Origin: Halomonas salipaludis
GTDB lineage: Bacteria > Pseudomonadota > Gammaproteobacteria > Pseudomonadales > Halomonadaceae
Assembly: GCF_002286975.1 (NCBI RefSeq)
Contig: NZ_NSKB01000003.1
Coordinates: 124,001-188,000, forward strand
Direction of reading: 5' to 3'
DNA: 64,000 nucleotides
Below, one piece after another: positions 9,806 to 18,459 of this stretch (the first letter of the stretch is position 1; each line of letters begins with the position of its first letter). A program made the position numbers and the translations under genes. The notes below the pieces were generated by a model. That model searched no databases. It was not told the DNA's origin and was given only the letters and a program-made list of their open reading frames with translations.

Positions 9806-10816
9806 TTAGTTGTCGAGCCCGGCACGATACTCCTCGAGCACCTGCTGGGCCTCGTCGCTGGCACGCTCCAGCCAATCCTCGAACAGCTGATCGCCGGCCT
9901 CCTGCAGCGCTGCGGCAACCGCCTCGTTGGGCTCGGAGATGGTAATGCCGTTCTCCTCGAGCACCGCGGCGCTGTTATCGCCGTCCTCACGGCTCATCTG
10001 CCAGCCACGCTCTTCGGCACGTGCCGCGGCCTCGAGCACGGCTTCCTGGGTCGCCTCGTCGAGACGCTCGAAGGCACGCTGGTTGATGAAGATGATGTTC
10101 TTGGGCAGCCACAGGTTGGCGTCGGTGTAGTGGTCGACGTAGTCCCAGGCGGTCATCGAGTTGCCGGTGGAGACCGAGGTGATCATGGCGTCCACGCGCC
10201 CGGTGCTGAAGGCGGTGGGGATGTCCGACTCCTCGGTCTCGGTGGGGCTGCCGCCGAGGTTCTGCACGAAGCGCTGGGTGTTGATGTTGGGCGCCCGCAC
10301 TCGCAACCCCTCGAACTGCTCAGGGTCGGTCAGCTCGTCGGCGGTGTAGATGCCCTGGGCAGGCCACGACACGGCGTAGAGCGGCATGATGCCTTCTTCT
10401 GCGAACAGCTCGGTGATCAACGGCTTGGTGGCCTGCCACAGGGCGAAGGCCTCCTCGTAGCTGCCGGCCACCCCGGGCAGGGTGTCGATCTCGAAGATCG
10501 GGTCGTCGTTGGAGAGCACCGACATGAACACCTCACCGGCCTCGATGGTGCCGCGCCGCACCGACGGCTTGATCTCGCCGTGGGCGACCAGCGAGCCGCC
10601 GCTGTGCACGTTGATGGTCAACTCGCCGTCGGTGGCCTCGGCCACGTCCTCGGCAAACTGCTTGGTGTTCTGGGTATGGAAGCTGGCATCGCCGTAGGGC
10701 GTGGCCATGGTCCACTCGGCGGCCTGTGCGGTGGCCGCAGCGGCCAGGCTGCAGGCGGTAACCAGCAGTAGTGGGGTAGCGATTGTCTTGCGCATGGTAT
10801 GAGACCTCTTGTTCAT
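9806..10816 (-). CDS. TRAP transporter solute receptor (DctP family)
   Basis: 336 aa from ATG 10816, which overlaps the stop of the LysR gene as ATGA. An internal ATG at 10795 (329 aa) has the better Shine-Dalgarno (AAGAGG) and may be the true start. The signal peptide ends near TAQAAEW. The mature protein follows DctP patterns: GGSLVAHGEIKPSVRRGTIE, the Arg-containing GLRVRAPNINTQRF that clamps the carboxylate, and SDIPTAFSTGRVDAMI. It captures an organic acid in the periplasm for the downstream permeases. The neighbourhood points to pyroglutamate. Confidence 0.93.
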   Translation of the reverse strand: MNKRSHTMRKTIATPLLLVTACSLAAAATAQAAEWTMATPYGDASFHTQNTKQFAEDVAEATDGELTINVHSGGSLVAHGEIKPSVRRGTIEAGEVFMSVLSNDDPIFEIDTLPGVAGSYEEAFALWQATKPLITELFAEEGIMPLYAVSWPAQGIYTADELTDPEQFEGLRVRAPNINTQRFVQNLGGSPTETEESDIPTAFSTGRVDAMITSVSTGNSMTAWDYVDHYTDANLWLPKNIIFINQRAFERLDEATQEAVLEAAARAEERGWQMSREDGDNSAAVLEENGITISEPNEAVAAALQEAGDQLFEDWLERASDEAQQVLEEYRAGLDN

Positions 10817-11799
10817 GTTGGTGGTCGTACTGGGTGTGTAGTGGCCGCCGGGGCGGGATGCACCCAGCGTACCGCGAAGGCGGGGTCCGCCATGTCCTTG
10901 CGACGACCCTCGGCGTAGGCCTCAGCGCACTGCTGAGCCAGCTGCCCGACGCCGCGACAGAAGCGCGGATGATTGGCCGTGCGCCAGATCACATCGTAGT
11001 GCATGGCCGGCAGCGGGACCGGCAGCGCCAGGCGATACAGCGCGCCGCGCCGCCATTCGTCGAGCACCGTGGACACCGGCAGGGCGCCGATGCCCAGCCC
11101 TTCCATGGTCATCCGGGCGATGGTCATCAGCGTATTGACGCTGTGAATGCGTGGCTGAGCCAGGCCGCGGTCGGCGAGATAATCGACCAGTTCCTCGTAG
11201 GGCCTGGCCTGCTTGCCGAACGAAATGAACGGCAGGTGAGTCATCCAATCCTCGGGGTTGCTGCCCAGTCGTTCGGCATGCTGCGGCGATACGAACATGC
11301 CCATTTCATAGGGATTGAGCGGCATCTGGTCGACCTGATCGGCCGCCAGATAGCCGTTCATCGCCAGCAGAATATCCAGCTCATTGTTGATCAAACGCTG
11401 ATTGACCGCCGGTGAATAATCCACCGTCAATTCGATGGTCAGCCGTGGATAGCGCTCGGTGAGCCGACGCATGAAATCGGGAAACCAGCTGTGGGCGATG
11501 GTCTCGATGGTGCCCAATCGCAGCGGCGCGGAGAACGCCTCCTCGCTATCGAACAGCTTCATTGCCTCGTCGCGCTGCTCGAGCATGCGCTCGGCATGCA
11601 GAAAGAACTCACGGCCGCGCATGGTCGGCTGGACGGGGCGCATCGAGCGCTCCAGCAGCTGTTCTCCCACCGTCGCCTCGAGCCGCGAGATCCGCTCCGA
11701 GACGGAGGGCTGGGTGAGGTGAAGCCGCGAGGCCGCCTTGCGAAAGGAGCCTAGCTTGACCGCCCAGACGAAGGCCTCGAGTTCCTTGAAGTCGAGCAT
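10813..11799 (-). CDS. LysR-family transcriptional regulator
   Basis: 328 aa. The N-terminal winged HTH is at ~1-60 (FKELEAFVWAVKLGSFRKAA, then HLTQPSVSERISRLEATVG), with a LysR substrate-binding domain at ~90-300. Unusually for LysR genes it is transcribed with the genes it precedes. Its stop overlaps the TRAP receptor start by 4 bases, so regulator and transporter are probably one operon. The divergent 330-base region before pxpA is the likely target. RBS GAGGCGAG precedes ATG 11799. Expected inducer: 5-oxoproline or glutamate derivatives (inference from context). Confidence 0.92.
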   Translation of the reverse strand: MLDFKELEAFVWAVKLGSFRKAASRLHLTQPSVSERISRLEATVGEQLLERSMRPVQPTMRGREFFLHAERMLEQRDEAMKLFDSEEAFSAPLRLGTIETIAHSWFPDFMRRLTERYPRLTIELTVDYSPAVNQRLINNELDILLAMNGYLAADQVDQMPLNPYEMGMFVSPQHAERLGSNPEDWMTHLPFISFGKQARPYEELVDYLADRGLAQPRIHSVNTLMTIARMTMEGLGIGALPVSTVLDEWRRGALYRLALPVPLPAMHYDVIWRTANHPRFCRGVGQLAQQCAEAYAEGRRKDMADPAFAVRWVHPAPAATTHPVRPPT

Positions 11800-12025
11800 A
11801 TTCGTAGGCTCGCCTCAGGCCGTCGGGTGCGAATATGAAGAGGGAGAGCCTATTGACTTCATCAGTTACTCCACGGCTAGCGCTAAACAAGAGGATACTT
11901 TACTGGCACCTCATCGCTCGCGCTTGTTGTTGGTCTTGTGAACACTCACGCCAGTGAATTGATAAGCCTATTGCACCGCAACGTCAACCATTTTTCCACT
12001 TAATAACAACATGATAGGAGGTGCC

Positions 12026-12038
12026 GATATTCAATATC
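12026..12038. promoter_or_regulatory. Candidate operator in the lysR-pxpA divergent region
   Basis: GATATT-C-AATATC is a 13-base palindrome within the 330-base gene-free stretch 11800-12129. That stretch is AT-richer than its flanks and must hold the divergent promoters of the regulator-TRAP operon and pxpABC. GTGCC at 12021 and GGCAC near 12051 form an outer inverted repeat around it. Binding by the LysR protein is an inference. Confidence 0.35.
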
Positions 12039-12129
12039 GCCAAAAACGATTGGCACTCAACAGGGTGAGTTAATATATTGGAACTCGCGCCGCAAGAAAC
12101 TTCCCTCTTCAACAATAACAGGAGTCCTC

Positions 12130-12882
12130 ATGGCCATCCCCCTGCTCAACTGCGACATGGGCGAAAGCTTCGGCAACTGGTCGCTGGGCATGGATGCCGA
12201 TGTCATGCCGTTCGTCGACTGCGCCAACATCGCCTGCGGCTTCCACGCCTCCGACCCTCATGTGATGCGCCGCACCGTGGCGCTGGCCGCCGAGCACGGG
12301 GTACGCATCGGCGCCCATCCCGGCTACCCCGACCTGATGGGCTTCGGCCGCCGCTCCATGGCCTGCACCCCCGAAGAGGCCGAAGACCTGGTGCTCTACC
12401 AGGTCGGTGCGCTGGCCGGCATCTGCCAGGCCGAGGGCACCCGGCTGCACTACATCAAGCCCCACGGTGCGCTGTATAACGACATGGCCCGCGACCCGGC
12501 GCTGCTCGAGGGCATCATGCGCGCGGTACGCGCCTACGACGCCAGCCTGCCGCTGATGCTGATGTCCACCGCCGATCCTGCGCCGAGCCGCGAGCTGGCG
12601 GCGCGCATGGGCGTGACGATCTGGTTCGAGACCTTCGCCGACCGCGCCTACGACGCCAACGGCCACCTCGCCTCGCGGCGCCTGCCGAAGGCCGTGCATC
12701 ACGACCAGGCGACCATCGTCGCCCAGGCCGTGGCACTGGCCAAGGGCGAGCCGCTGACCGCCATGGACGGCACCGCCCTGCAACTGCCCAGCGACACTCT
12801 CTGCGTGCACGGCGACAACCCCGAGTCGGTGGCCGCGGTGCGCGCCATCCGCGAGGCCTTCCAGGCGCTGGAGCAGGCGTGA
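12130..12882 (+). CDS. pxpA: 5-oxoprolinase subunit PxpA (LamB/YcsF family)
   Basis: 250 aa, matching the LamB/YcsF family. Signatures are [11 protein letters not shown] at 7-17, a metal-binding-like GFHASDP near 37-43, [15 protein letters not shown], and [11 protein letters not shown]. With PxpB and PxpC it forms the bacterial ATP-dependent 5-oxoprolinase that hydrolyses 5-oxo-L-proline to glutamate in the cytoplasm. ATG 12130 has ACAGGAG upstream. The pxpA-pxpB-pxpC genes overlap by 4 bases each, a tight operon, and diverge from a TRAP transporter that probably supplies the substrate. Confidence 0.95.
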   Translation: MAIPLLNCDMGESFGNWSLGMDADVMPFVDCANIACGFHASDPHVMRRTVALAAEHGVRIGAHPGYPDLMGFGRRSMACTPEEAEDLVLYQVGALAGICQAEGTRLHYIKPHGALYNDMARDPALLEGIMRAVRAYDASLPLMLMSTADPAPSRELAARMGVTIWFETFADRAYDANGHLASRRLPKAVHHDQATIVAQAVALAKGEPLTAMDGTALQLPSDTLCVHGDNPESVAAVRAIREAFQALEQA

Positions 12883-13583
12883 CGCCGCGCATCGATACCA
12901 CCGCCATGGATGCCCTGATGGTGCGCCTGTTCGACACCATCGATGAGTCCAACATGGCCTGGGTCATGGCCGCCGACCGCGCCCTGCGCGATGCCTTCGG
13001 CGAGGCGCTGATCGACCTAGTGCCCTCTTATACCACCTTGCTGGTACATTACGACTGCCAGCGGCTGGGCCACCTCGAGGCGCGTGCGCGCAGCCTGGAA
13101 GCCCTGGAGGGCCTGGCCCCCGCCGACACCCAGGCTGGGCAGCTCCACGAGATCCCGGTGTGGTACGACGAGAGCGTGGGCCCGGAACTGCCGCGGGTCG
13201 CCAAGCGCGCCGGCCTCGACGTCGAGGCGCTGATCGCGCGCCACTGCGACCACGACTACTGCGTATTCGCGCTGGGCTTCGCGCCCGGCTATGGCTTCAT
13301 GGGACTGGTCGACGAGGCGCTGGCCACGCCGCGCCTCGAGACGCCGCGGCGCAAGGTTGCCGCCGGCAGCGTCGGCATCGCCGATCGCCAGACGGCCATT
13401 TACCCGCTGCTCTCCCCCGGCGGCTGGAATATTCTCGGCCGCACCGCGGTGCCGCTGTTCGAGCATGCGCGGCGCGGCGAGCCGCTGCTGCGCCCCGGCG
13501 ACAAGGTCCGCTTCCGCGCCATCTCCCGCGCCGAGTTCGAAGCCGACGGCGGCGATACCACGCCACTGGAGGAGCGCCCATGA
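12879..13583 (+). CDS. pxpB: 5-oxoprolinase subunit PxpB (KipI family)
   Basis: 234 aa, starting at GTG 12879 inside the pxpA stop (GTGA overlap). KipI/allophanate hydrolase subunit 1 signatures are present: [13 protein letters not shown], the [20 protein letters not shown] block, and the [21 protein letters not shown] segment followed by GGWNILGRT. It pairs with PxpC to form the ATP-dependent catalytic part of 5-oxoprolinase. The KipI name comes from a Bacillus sporulation kinase inhibitor, but the metabolic role is the expected one beside pxpA and pxpC. Confidence 0.95.
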   Translation: MTPRIDTTAMDALMVRLFDTIDESNMAWVMAADRALRDAFGEALIDLVPSYTTLLVHYDCQRLGHLEARARSLEALEGLAPADTQAGQLHEIPVWYDESVGPELPRVAKRAGLDVEALIARHCDHDYCVFALGFAPGYGFMGLVDEALATPRLETPRRKVAAGSVGIADRQTAIYPLLSPGGWNILGRTAVPLFEHARRGEPLLRPGDKVRFRAISRAEFEADGGDTTPLEERP

Positions 13584-14509
13584 GCGACGGCATGGTGGTC
13601 AAGCAGGCTGGTCCGCTGGCGCTGGTGGAGGATGGTGGCCGATTCGGCGTGCGCCACCTGGGGGTGACCCAAGGCGGTGCGGCCGACTGGATCTCGTTTC
13701 GCTGGGCCAACTGGCTGCTCGGCAACCCCCTCGACAGCGCCGCGCTGGAGATCGTCATGGGCGGCGGCCTGGCCCTCGAGGTCGAGCGCGCCACGCGTTT
13801 GGCGCTGGCCGGCGCCGATCTCGCCGCCACCCTCGACGATGCACCGCTCACGCCCGGCACCAGCTTCGCGGTGCGCCCCGGCCAACGGCTGGTATTCCAC
13901 CAGCCGCGCGCCGGGCTGCGCGCCTACCTGGCGTTCCCCGGCGGCCTCACAGCCCCCGAGGTGCTGGGCAGCCGCGCCTGCACCGTGCGCGAGCGCCTGG
14001 GCGGCCTGAACGGCGATGGCCAACCGCTGGCCGTCGGCGACCGCCTCAGCTGGCCCGGCGACGCGCCCGCCGAGCGCCGGCTGCCCGAGGGCGCCGCGCC
14101 GCGCATGCCCAGCGCGGGCTGCCGTCTGGCGCTGGTACCCGGCGCGCAGATTGCCCACTTCAGCGGCGCCAGCCTGTATCGCACCTTCAACATGGCATGG
14201 CGGGTCGACAACCGCGCCGACCGCATGGGCGTGCGGCTCAGCGGGCCGGTGCTGCGCTGCGCGCTGCGCGGCATGGTGTCGGAGGGCATTCCGCTGGGGG
14301 CGGTACAGGTGCCCGCCGACGGCCAGCCCATCGTGCTGCTCAACGACCGCCAGACCATCGGCGGCTATCCACGCCTCGGCGCCCTCACCCCCAGCGCCTG
14401 CGCCAGTCTGGCCCAGTGCCTGCCGGGCACCGAGGTACGCCTCGTGGCGCAAGGCCCCGACCAGGCGCGGGAAGCGCATTTACGCCAGCTGGCTGCCTGG
14501 AAGCCCTAA
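13580..14509 (+). CDS. pxpC: 5-oxoprolinase subunit PxpC (KipA, biotin-dependent carboxyltransferase family)
   Basis: 309 aa from ATG 13580, overlapping the pxpB stop as ATGA. Family signatures: LALVEDGGRFGVRHLGVTQGGAAD at the N-terminus (in parts), AYLAFPGGLTAPEVLGSRA, the YRTFNMAWRVDNRADRMGVRL block, and LLNDRQTIGGYPRLG. Last gene of the 5-oxoprolinase operon. The next gene, an ABC ATPase, starts 187 bases later and may have its own promoter, so operon membership of the transporter is uncertain. Confidence 0.95.
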   Translation: MSDGMVVKQAGPLALVEDGGRFGVRHLGVTQGGAADWISFRWANWLLGNPLDSAALEIVMGGGLALEVERATRLALAGADLAATLDDAPLTPGTSFAVRPGQRLVFHQPRAGLRAYLAFPGGLTAPEVLGSRACTVRERLGGLNGDGQPLAVGDRLSWPGDAPAERRLPEGAAPRMPSAGCRLALVPGAQIAHFSGASLYRTFNMAWRVDNRADRMGVRLSGPVLRCALRGMVSEGIPLGAVQVPADGQPIVLLNDRQTIGGYPRLGALTPSACASLAQCLPGTEVRLVAQGPDQAREAHLRQLAAWKP

Positions 14510-14637
14510 CAAACGCCATATTTTTCAATGCAGTAAAGAATTTCCAGCATCCCGCTCCAGCACCATGATGTGTGTTTCAGATAGCCTGTCGTGCGCCACG
14601 GTCATGGCATCCCGCCTGCGGATGAACCATAACTGTA

Positions 14638-14660
14638 GGGTCGGGGCATGCGCCCGACCC
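14638..14660. promoter_or_regulatory. Stem-loop upstream of the first LivG-type gene
   Basis: GGGTCGGG (14638-14645) pairs with CCCGACCC (14653-14660) around a 7-base loop, between pxpC and the ABC ATPase gene. No T tract follows. It may end pxpABC transcription partially or lie in the 5' leader of the transporter mRNA. Confidence 0.35.
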
Positions 14661-14695
14661 ATGCGCCTATAACGACAACAGCGGCGGAGCCTGAG

Positions 14696-15451
14696 ATGCC
14701 AGAGGCAATCATCGAGACCACCGGCCTGACCAAGAGCTTCAAGGGCTTCAGGGCGGTCAACGATATTTCATTCCAGGTGCTGCCGGGCACCATCCACGCC
14801 ATGATCGGCGCCAACGGCGCCGGCAAGACCACCTGTTTCAACCTGCTCACCAAGTTCCTGCGCCCCACCAGCGGCCAGATCCTGTTCAAGGGCCGCGATA
14901 TCACCGCCCTCAAGCCCGATCAGATCGCCCGCCTGGGCCTGGTTCGCTCGTTCCAGATCTCAGCGGTGTTCGGCCGCCTGACCGTGTTGGAGAACGTCAA
15001 GCTGGCACTGCAGCGCCAGCGCGGCGAGTCCTACGACTTCTGGGGCTCGCACCGCCGACTCGACCACCAGCGTCAGCGCGCTGAAGCGCTGCTCGACGAT
15101 GTTGGTCTAAGCGATGTCGTGGACACCCCTGCCGCCGAGCTGCCCTACGGCCGCAAGCGCGCCCTGGAGCTTGCCACCACCCTGGCACTGGACCCGCAGG
15201 TGATGCTGCTCGACGAGCCACTGGCCGGCATGGGCACCGAAGACGTAGGCCGTATTGCCGCCCTGATCCGCCGGGTGGCCGAGGGCCGTACCGTGTTGAT
15301 GGTAGAGCACAATCTTGGGGTGGTGGCCGAGCTGTGCGACCGCATCACCGTGCTGGCCCGCGGCGAGATACTGGTAGAGGGTGACTACGCCACGGTGTCC
15401 AAGGACCCGCGCGTCATCGAATCCTATATCGGAGGTGCCGCCCATGGTTGA
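14696..15451 (+). CDS. Branched-chain-amino-acid-type ABC transporter ATPase 1 (LivG-like)
   Basis: 251 aa from ATG 14696 (GGAGCCTGAG upstream); a longer frame from 14648 begins inside a hairpin. Walker A GANGAGKTT at ~38-46, the LivG-specific insert around FQISAVFGRLTVLENVKLAL, a variant signature LPYGRKRALELA, Walker B VMLLDEPLAGMG, and the switch His in VEHNL. It is one of two ATPases that power HAAT-family importers. It overlaps its LivF partner by 8 bases. The matching receptor and permeases lie beyond the AraC gene (17144-20348). Confidence 0.93.
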   Translation: MPEAIIETTGLTKSFKGFRAVNDISFQVLPGTIHAMIGANGAGKTTCFNLLTKFLRPTSGQILFKGRDITALKPDQIARLGLVRSFQISAVFGRLTVLENVKLALQRQRGESYDFWGSHRRLDHQRQRAEALLDDVGLSDVVDTPAAELPYGRKRALELATTLALDPQVMLLDEPLAGMGTEDVGRIAALIRRVAEGRTVLMVEHNLGVVAELCDRITVLARGEILVEGDYATVSKDPRVIESYIGGAAHG

Positions 15452-16172
15452 GCCAGCCCACGACCAGCAACCCGCCACGATGCTCAGTATTAGCAACCTG
15501 AACGCCTGGTACGGCGAGAGCCACGTGCTCCACGGCATCGATCTCGAGGTGCCCGAAGGCCAGGTGGTAACCCTGCTGGGGCGCAACGGCGCTGGCAAGT
15601 CCACCACCCTCAAGTCGATCATGGGCCTGGTGCCCAGACGTGAGGGCAATATCCGTCTGCAAGACGCCGAGACCATCACCCAGCCGCCCTTTCAGATCGC
15701 CCGGCAGGGGATCGCCTTCTGCCCCGAGGACCGCGGCATCTACGCCACCCTCGACGTACGCGAAAATATCGAGCTGCCGCGCCGCATCAATGCCAACGGT
15801 CTCACCACCGAGCAGATACTGGACCTGTTTCCCAACCTGCGTGAGCGCCTGCACAGCCCCGGCTCCAAGCTCTCGGGGGGCGAGCAGCAGATGCTGGCGA
15901 TTGGCCGCATCCTACGCACCGGGGCACGTTTTCTACTCCTCGATGAGCCCACCGAAGGCCTAGCGCCGGCCATCGTCGAGCAGATCGGCAACACCATCCG
16001 CCACCTCAAGGAACAGGGCTACACCATCCTGCTGGTAGAGCAGAACCTGCGCTTCGCGATGTCAGTGGCCGACCACCACTACCTGGTCGACCACGGCCAG
16101 GTGGTGGCCAGCTACGACCGCCAGAGCATCGAGCAGAATGCCGATGCGCTATTGGCCCGGCTTGGCGTGTGA
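15444..16172 (+). CDS. Branched-chain-amino-acid-type ABC transporter ATPase 2 (LivF-like)
   Basis: 242 aa from ATG 15444 with GGAGGTGCC upstream, overlapping the LivG gene by 8 bases. Walker A GRNGAGKST at ~51-59, LivF-type CPEDRGIYATLDVRENIEL, signature LSGGEQQMLAIGR, Walker B FLLLDEPTEGLAP, and H-loop region replaced by LVEQNLRF as usual for LivF. It would form a heterodimer with the LivG-type ATPase and drive uptake through the 18460-20348 permeases. It converges on the AraC-type regulator. Confidence 0.93.
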   Translation: MVEPAHDQQPATMLSISNLNAWYGESHVLHGIDLEVPEGQVVTLLGRNGAGKSTTLKSIMGLVPRREGNIRLQDAETITQPPFQIARQGIAFCPEDRGIYATLDVRENIELPRRINANGLTTEQILDLFPNLRERLHSPGSKLSGGEQQMLAIGRILRTGARFLLLDEPTEGLAPAIVEQIGNTIRHLKEQGYTILLVEQNLRFAMSVADHHYLVDHGQVVASYDRQSIEQNADALLARLGV

Positions 16173-16178
16173 CCGCCA

Positions 16179-17024
16179 TCACTCCTGGCTGTGATGACGA
16201 AAGTGCGACGGCGACACACCTTTCATGCGCTTGAAGGTCTTGGAGAAGGCGAACGGGCTCTGGTAGCCGACCCGCACCGCGATCTCTTCCACCGGTAGGC
16301 TACTGGTGGCCAGCAGGTGGGCGGCGTGCTGCATGCGCAGCTGAGTCAGCTGCTGCATCGGGCTGCGCCCGAACACCTTGCGGCTGATGCGGCGCAGGTG
16401 CTCGCTGCTGACGTGGGCGATCTCGGCCATCTCCTCGATGGTCCAGTGCTTCTCGAGGGTCGGGATCACCGCATCGAACACCGCCACGATGCGCGGATCA
16501 CGACGCCAGGGGTCGGCAAAGCGCGAGATATAGCGCTCGATGGTATCCCCCCACATCGCGCAGCTGGCGGCATCGCCCTGGCCGTGGAAGACCTCGCTGT
16601 AGAGGCCCAGGATGGCGTGCTTCATCGGCTCGGGGTCGAAGTGCTGCATGATCGGCGCGATGGTACCGACCACCGAGCGCGGCGCGCTGGGCAGGTAGCG
16701 CACCCAGCAGTACTGCCAGCGGCTGTCGGGCACGGCGTGGAAGGCGTGCAGACCGTGGGCCGGGGCGAACGACATCATGTTGCGGCGCATGGTGCACCAG
16801 CCGCCGTCGAGCAGCATGCGTCCCTCACCGCCCAGCGAACCGTGGATATAGGCGCCGCTGAGTCGCGTGCGCACGATCTGGTAGGGCACCGCGGCGTCGC
16901 CGACGCCAACGTGGGAGATATGCCGCTCGCGCAGCGCCTGGCAGTCGTCCACGCGTACGATCCACTGCCGAGTATCATCGCCCACGATGTGGGTTTCGGA
17001 TAGGTAGTCGTGCTCTGACGCCAT
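16179..17024 (-). CDS. AraC-family transcriptional regulator
   Basis: 281 aa. N-terminal half is a cupin-like sensor (~20-160). Two AraC helix-turn-helix motifs fill the C-terminus (~175-278): WTIEEMAEIAHVSSEHLRR, and LPVEEIAVRVGYQSPFAFSKTFKRMKG in its parts. It is transcribed away from the receptor gene at 17144 and separates it from the LivG/LivF genes, so it most likely activates the 17144-28341 gene set and perhaps the ATPase pair. The 119-base intergenic region upstream holds two GCTAAC repeats 25 bases apart. Confidence 0.92.
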   Translation of the reverse strand: MASEHDYLSETHIVGDDTRQWIVRVDDCQALRERHISHVGVGDAAVPYQIVRTRLSGAYIHGSLGGEGRMLLDGGWCTMRRNMMSFAPAHGLHAFHAVPDSRWQYCWVRYLPSAPRSVVGTIAPIMQHFDPEPMKHAILGLYSEVFHGQGDAASCAMWGDTIERYISRFADPWRRDPRIVAVFDAVIPTLEKHWTIEEMAEIAHVSSEHLRRISRKVFGRSPMQQLTQLRMQHAAHLLATSSLPVEEIAVRVGYQSPFAFSKTFKRMKGVSPSHFRHHSQE

Positions 17025-17062
17025 GGCGAGATCGCTCTTTTTGGACCTTACTGATAACAGCA

Positions 17063-17093
17063 GCTAACACGCAGTCGGCTGATTAGCGCTAAC
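17063..17093. promoter_or_regulatory. Candidate AraC-type direct repeat
   Basis: GCTAAC occurs at 17063-17068 and 17088-17093, a 25-base repeat period in the 119-base region between the divergent araC-type and receptor genes. AraC-family activators often bind direct half sites two turns apart. Function is inferred. Confidence 0.3.
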
Positions 17094-17143
17094 CATAACA
17101 ACAACGCCACACAACAATAGCTCTCAGAGCACAGGAGAACATC

Positions 17144-18376
17144 ATGCCAGCCAAGATCCCTTTGAGAACCTTCGCCCTGTCGTCAATGGTGCTCGCCATG
17201 GGCGCCGCTTCCAGCGCCATGGCCAGCAACGGCTTTTCCGACGACGTAGTGCGTATCGGCGTGCTGACCGACATGTCCGGCATCTATACCGACCTCTCCG
17301 GCGAGGCCGCGGTGGAAGCAGTGCGCATGGCGGTGGAAGACTTCGGCGGCGAAGTCGGCGGCGTACCGGTCGAGGTCATCTACGGTGACCACCGCAACCG
17401 CGCCGATACCGGCGCCAGCCGCGCCCGGGAGTGGTACGACAACGACGGCGTGGACATGATCAACGACCTCTCCAACTCCGGGGTCGCGCTGGCCGTGGCC
17501 GCCGTGGCCGAGGAACGCCAGCGCCACGCCATCGTCAACTCCTCTTCCAATATCGGGCTGACCAACGACTACTGCTCGCCCTATGTGACTCACTACACTT
17601 ATGACGCCCACTCGCTGGCCCACGGTACCGGCAAGTCGATCGTCGAGGACGGCGGTGATACCTGGTTCTTCCTCACCGTCGACTTCGCCTTTGGCATCGG
17701 CCTCGAGGAGCAGGTCTCCGAGGTGGTGCGCGAGGCCGGCGGTCAAGTGGTGGGGGCGGCCCGCCACCCGCTGGATACCACCGACTTCTCCTCCTACGCC
17801 CTGCAGGCCCAGGCCTCCGGCGCCGAGATCATCGGCATCGCCTCCACCGGCGCCGATGCCATCAACGCTATCAACGCCCTGGCCGAGTTTGGTGTCACGC
17901 CCGGCCAGCGCCCGGCGGCCCTGCTGCTGTGGTACGACGACATCGCCAGCCTCGGACTCGAGACCGCCCAGGGCCTGATGCTGACCAACGCCTTCTACTG
18001 GGATGCCAACGACGAGACCCGCGAGTTCTCAGAGCGCTTCTACGAGCGCACCGGCCGCATGCCCAACATGGCCCAGGCCGGCAACTACTCCTCCACTATC
18101 CACTACCTCAACGCCGTGGAGGCCGCCGGCAGCGATGACCCGGACGCCGTCTCCGAGCAGATGCGCGAGCTGGAGATCAACGACTTCTTCGCCAAAGGCG
18201 GCTATATCCGCCCCAATGGCCGTATGGTCCACGACCAGTACCTGTGGGAGGTCAAGGCACCCGACGAGTCGGAGTATGACTACGACTTCATGCGCCTGTT
18301 GACCACCATCCCCGGTGAAGAGGCCTTCCAGCCGCTGGAGAACAGCAGCTGCCACCTGCTCGAACACAACCAGTGA
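17144..18376 (+). CDS. ABC transporter substrate-binding protein 1 (LivJ/HAAT family)
   Basis: 410 aa. Signal peptide (LSSMVLAMGAASSAMA), then a periplasmic binding protein type I fold (VRIGVLTDMSGIYTDLSGEA at the mature N-terminus, with later ADTGASRAREWYDN and ANMAQAGNYSS-like segments). It delivers substrate to the LivH/LivM permeases that follow. Its sensor cleft cannot be read by eye, so the ligand (amino acid, amide, or a carboxylate related to the Tm-1 core) is open. CAGGAG precedes ATG 17144. A strong hairpin directly follows the stop codon. Confidence 0.92.
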   Translation: MPAKIPLRTFALSSMVLAMGAASSAMASNGFSDDVVRIGVLTDMSGIYTDLSGEAAVEAVRMAVEDFGGEVGGVPVEVIYGDHRNRADTGASRAREWYDNDGVDMINDLSNSGVALAVAAVAEERQRHAIVNSSSNIGLTNDYCSPYVTHYTYDAHSLAHGTGKSIVEDGGDTWFFLTVDFAFGIGLEEQVSEVVREAGGQVVGAARHPLDTTDFSSYALQAQASGAEIIGIASTGADAINAINALAEFGVTPGQRPAALLLWYDDIASLGLETAQGLMLTNAFYWDANDETREFSERFYERTGRMPNMAQAGNYSSTIHYLNAVEAAGSDDPDAVSEQMRELEINDFFAKGGYIRPNGRMVHDQYLWEVKAPDESEYDYDFMRLLTTIPGEEAFQPLENSSCHLLEHNQ

Positions 18377-18382
18377 GCGCGG

Positions 18383-18412
18383 CCGCTGCCCGGGGGACTC
18401 CCCGGGCAGCGG
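18383..18412 (+). terminator. 13-bp GC-rich stem-loop between receptor and LivH genes
   Basis: CCGCTGCCCGGGG (18383-18395) pairs perfectly with 18400-18412 around the loop GACT. There is no U tract, so it acts more like an mRNA-stabilising or attenuating intercistronic hairpin than a full terminator. It would raise receptor over permease levels. Confidence 0.7.
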
Positions 18413-18459
18413 TGTGATGCCGACCGTCGTCCCTTCGTTCTCTCTGCGAGCAGTCAATC

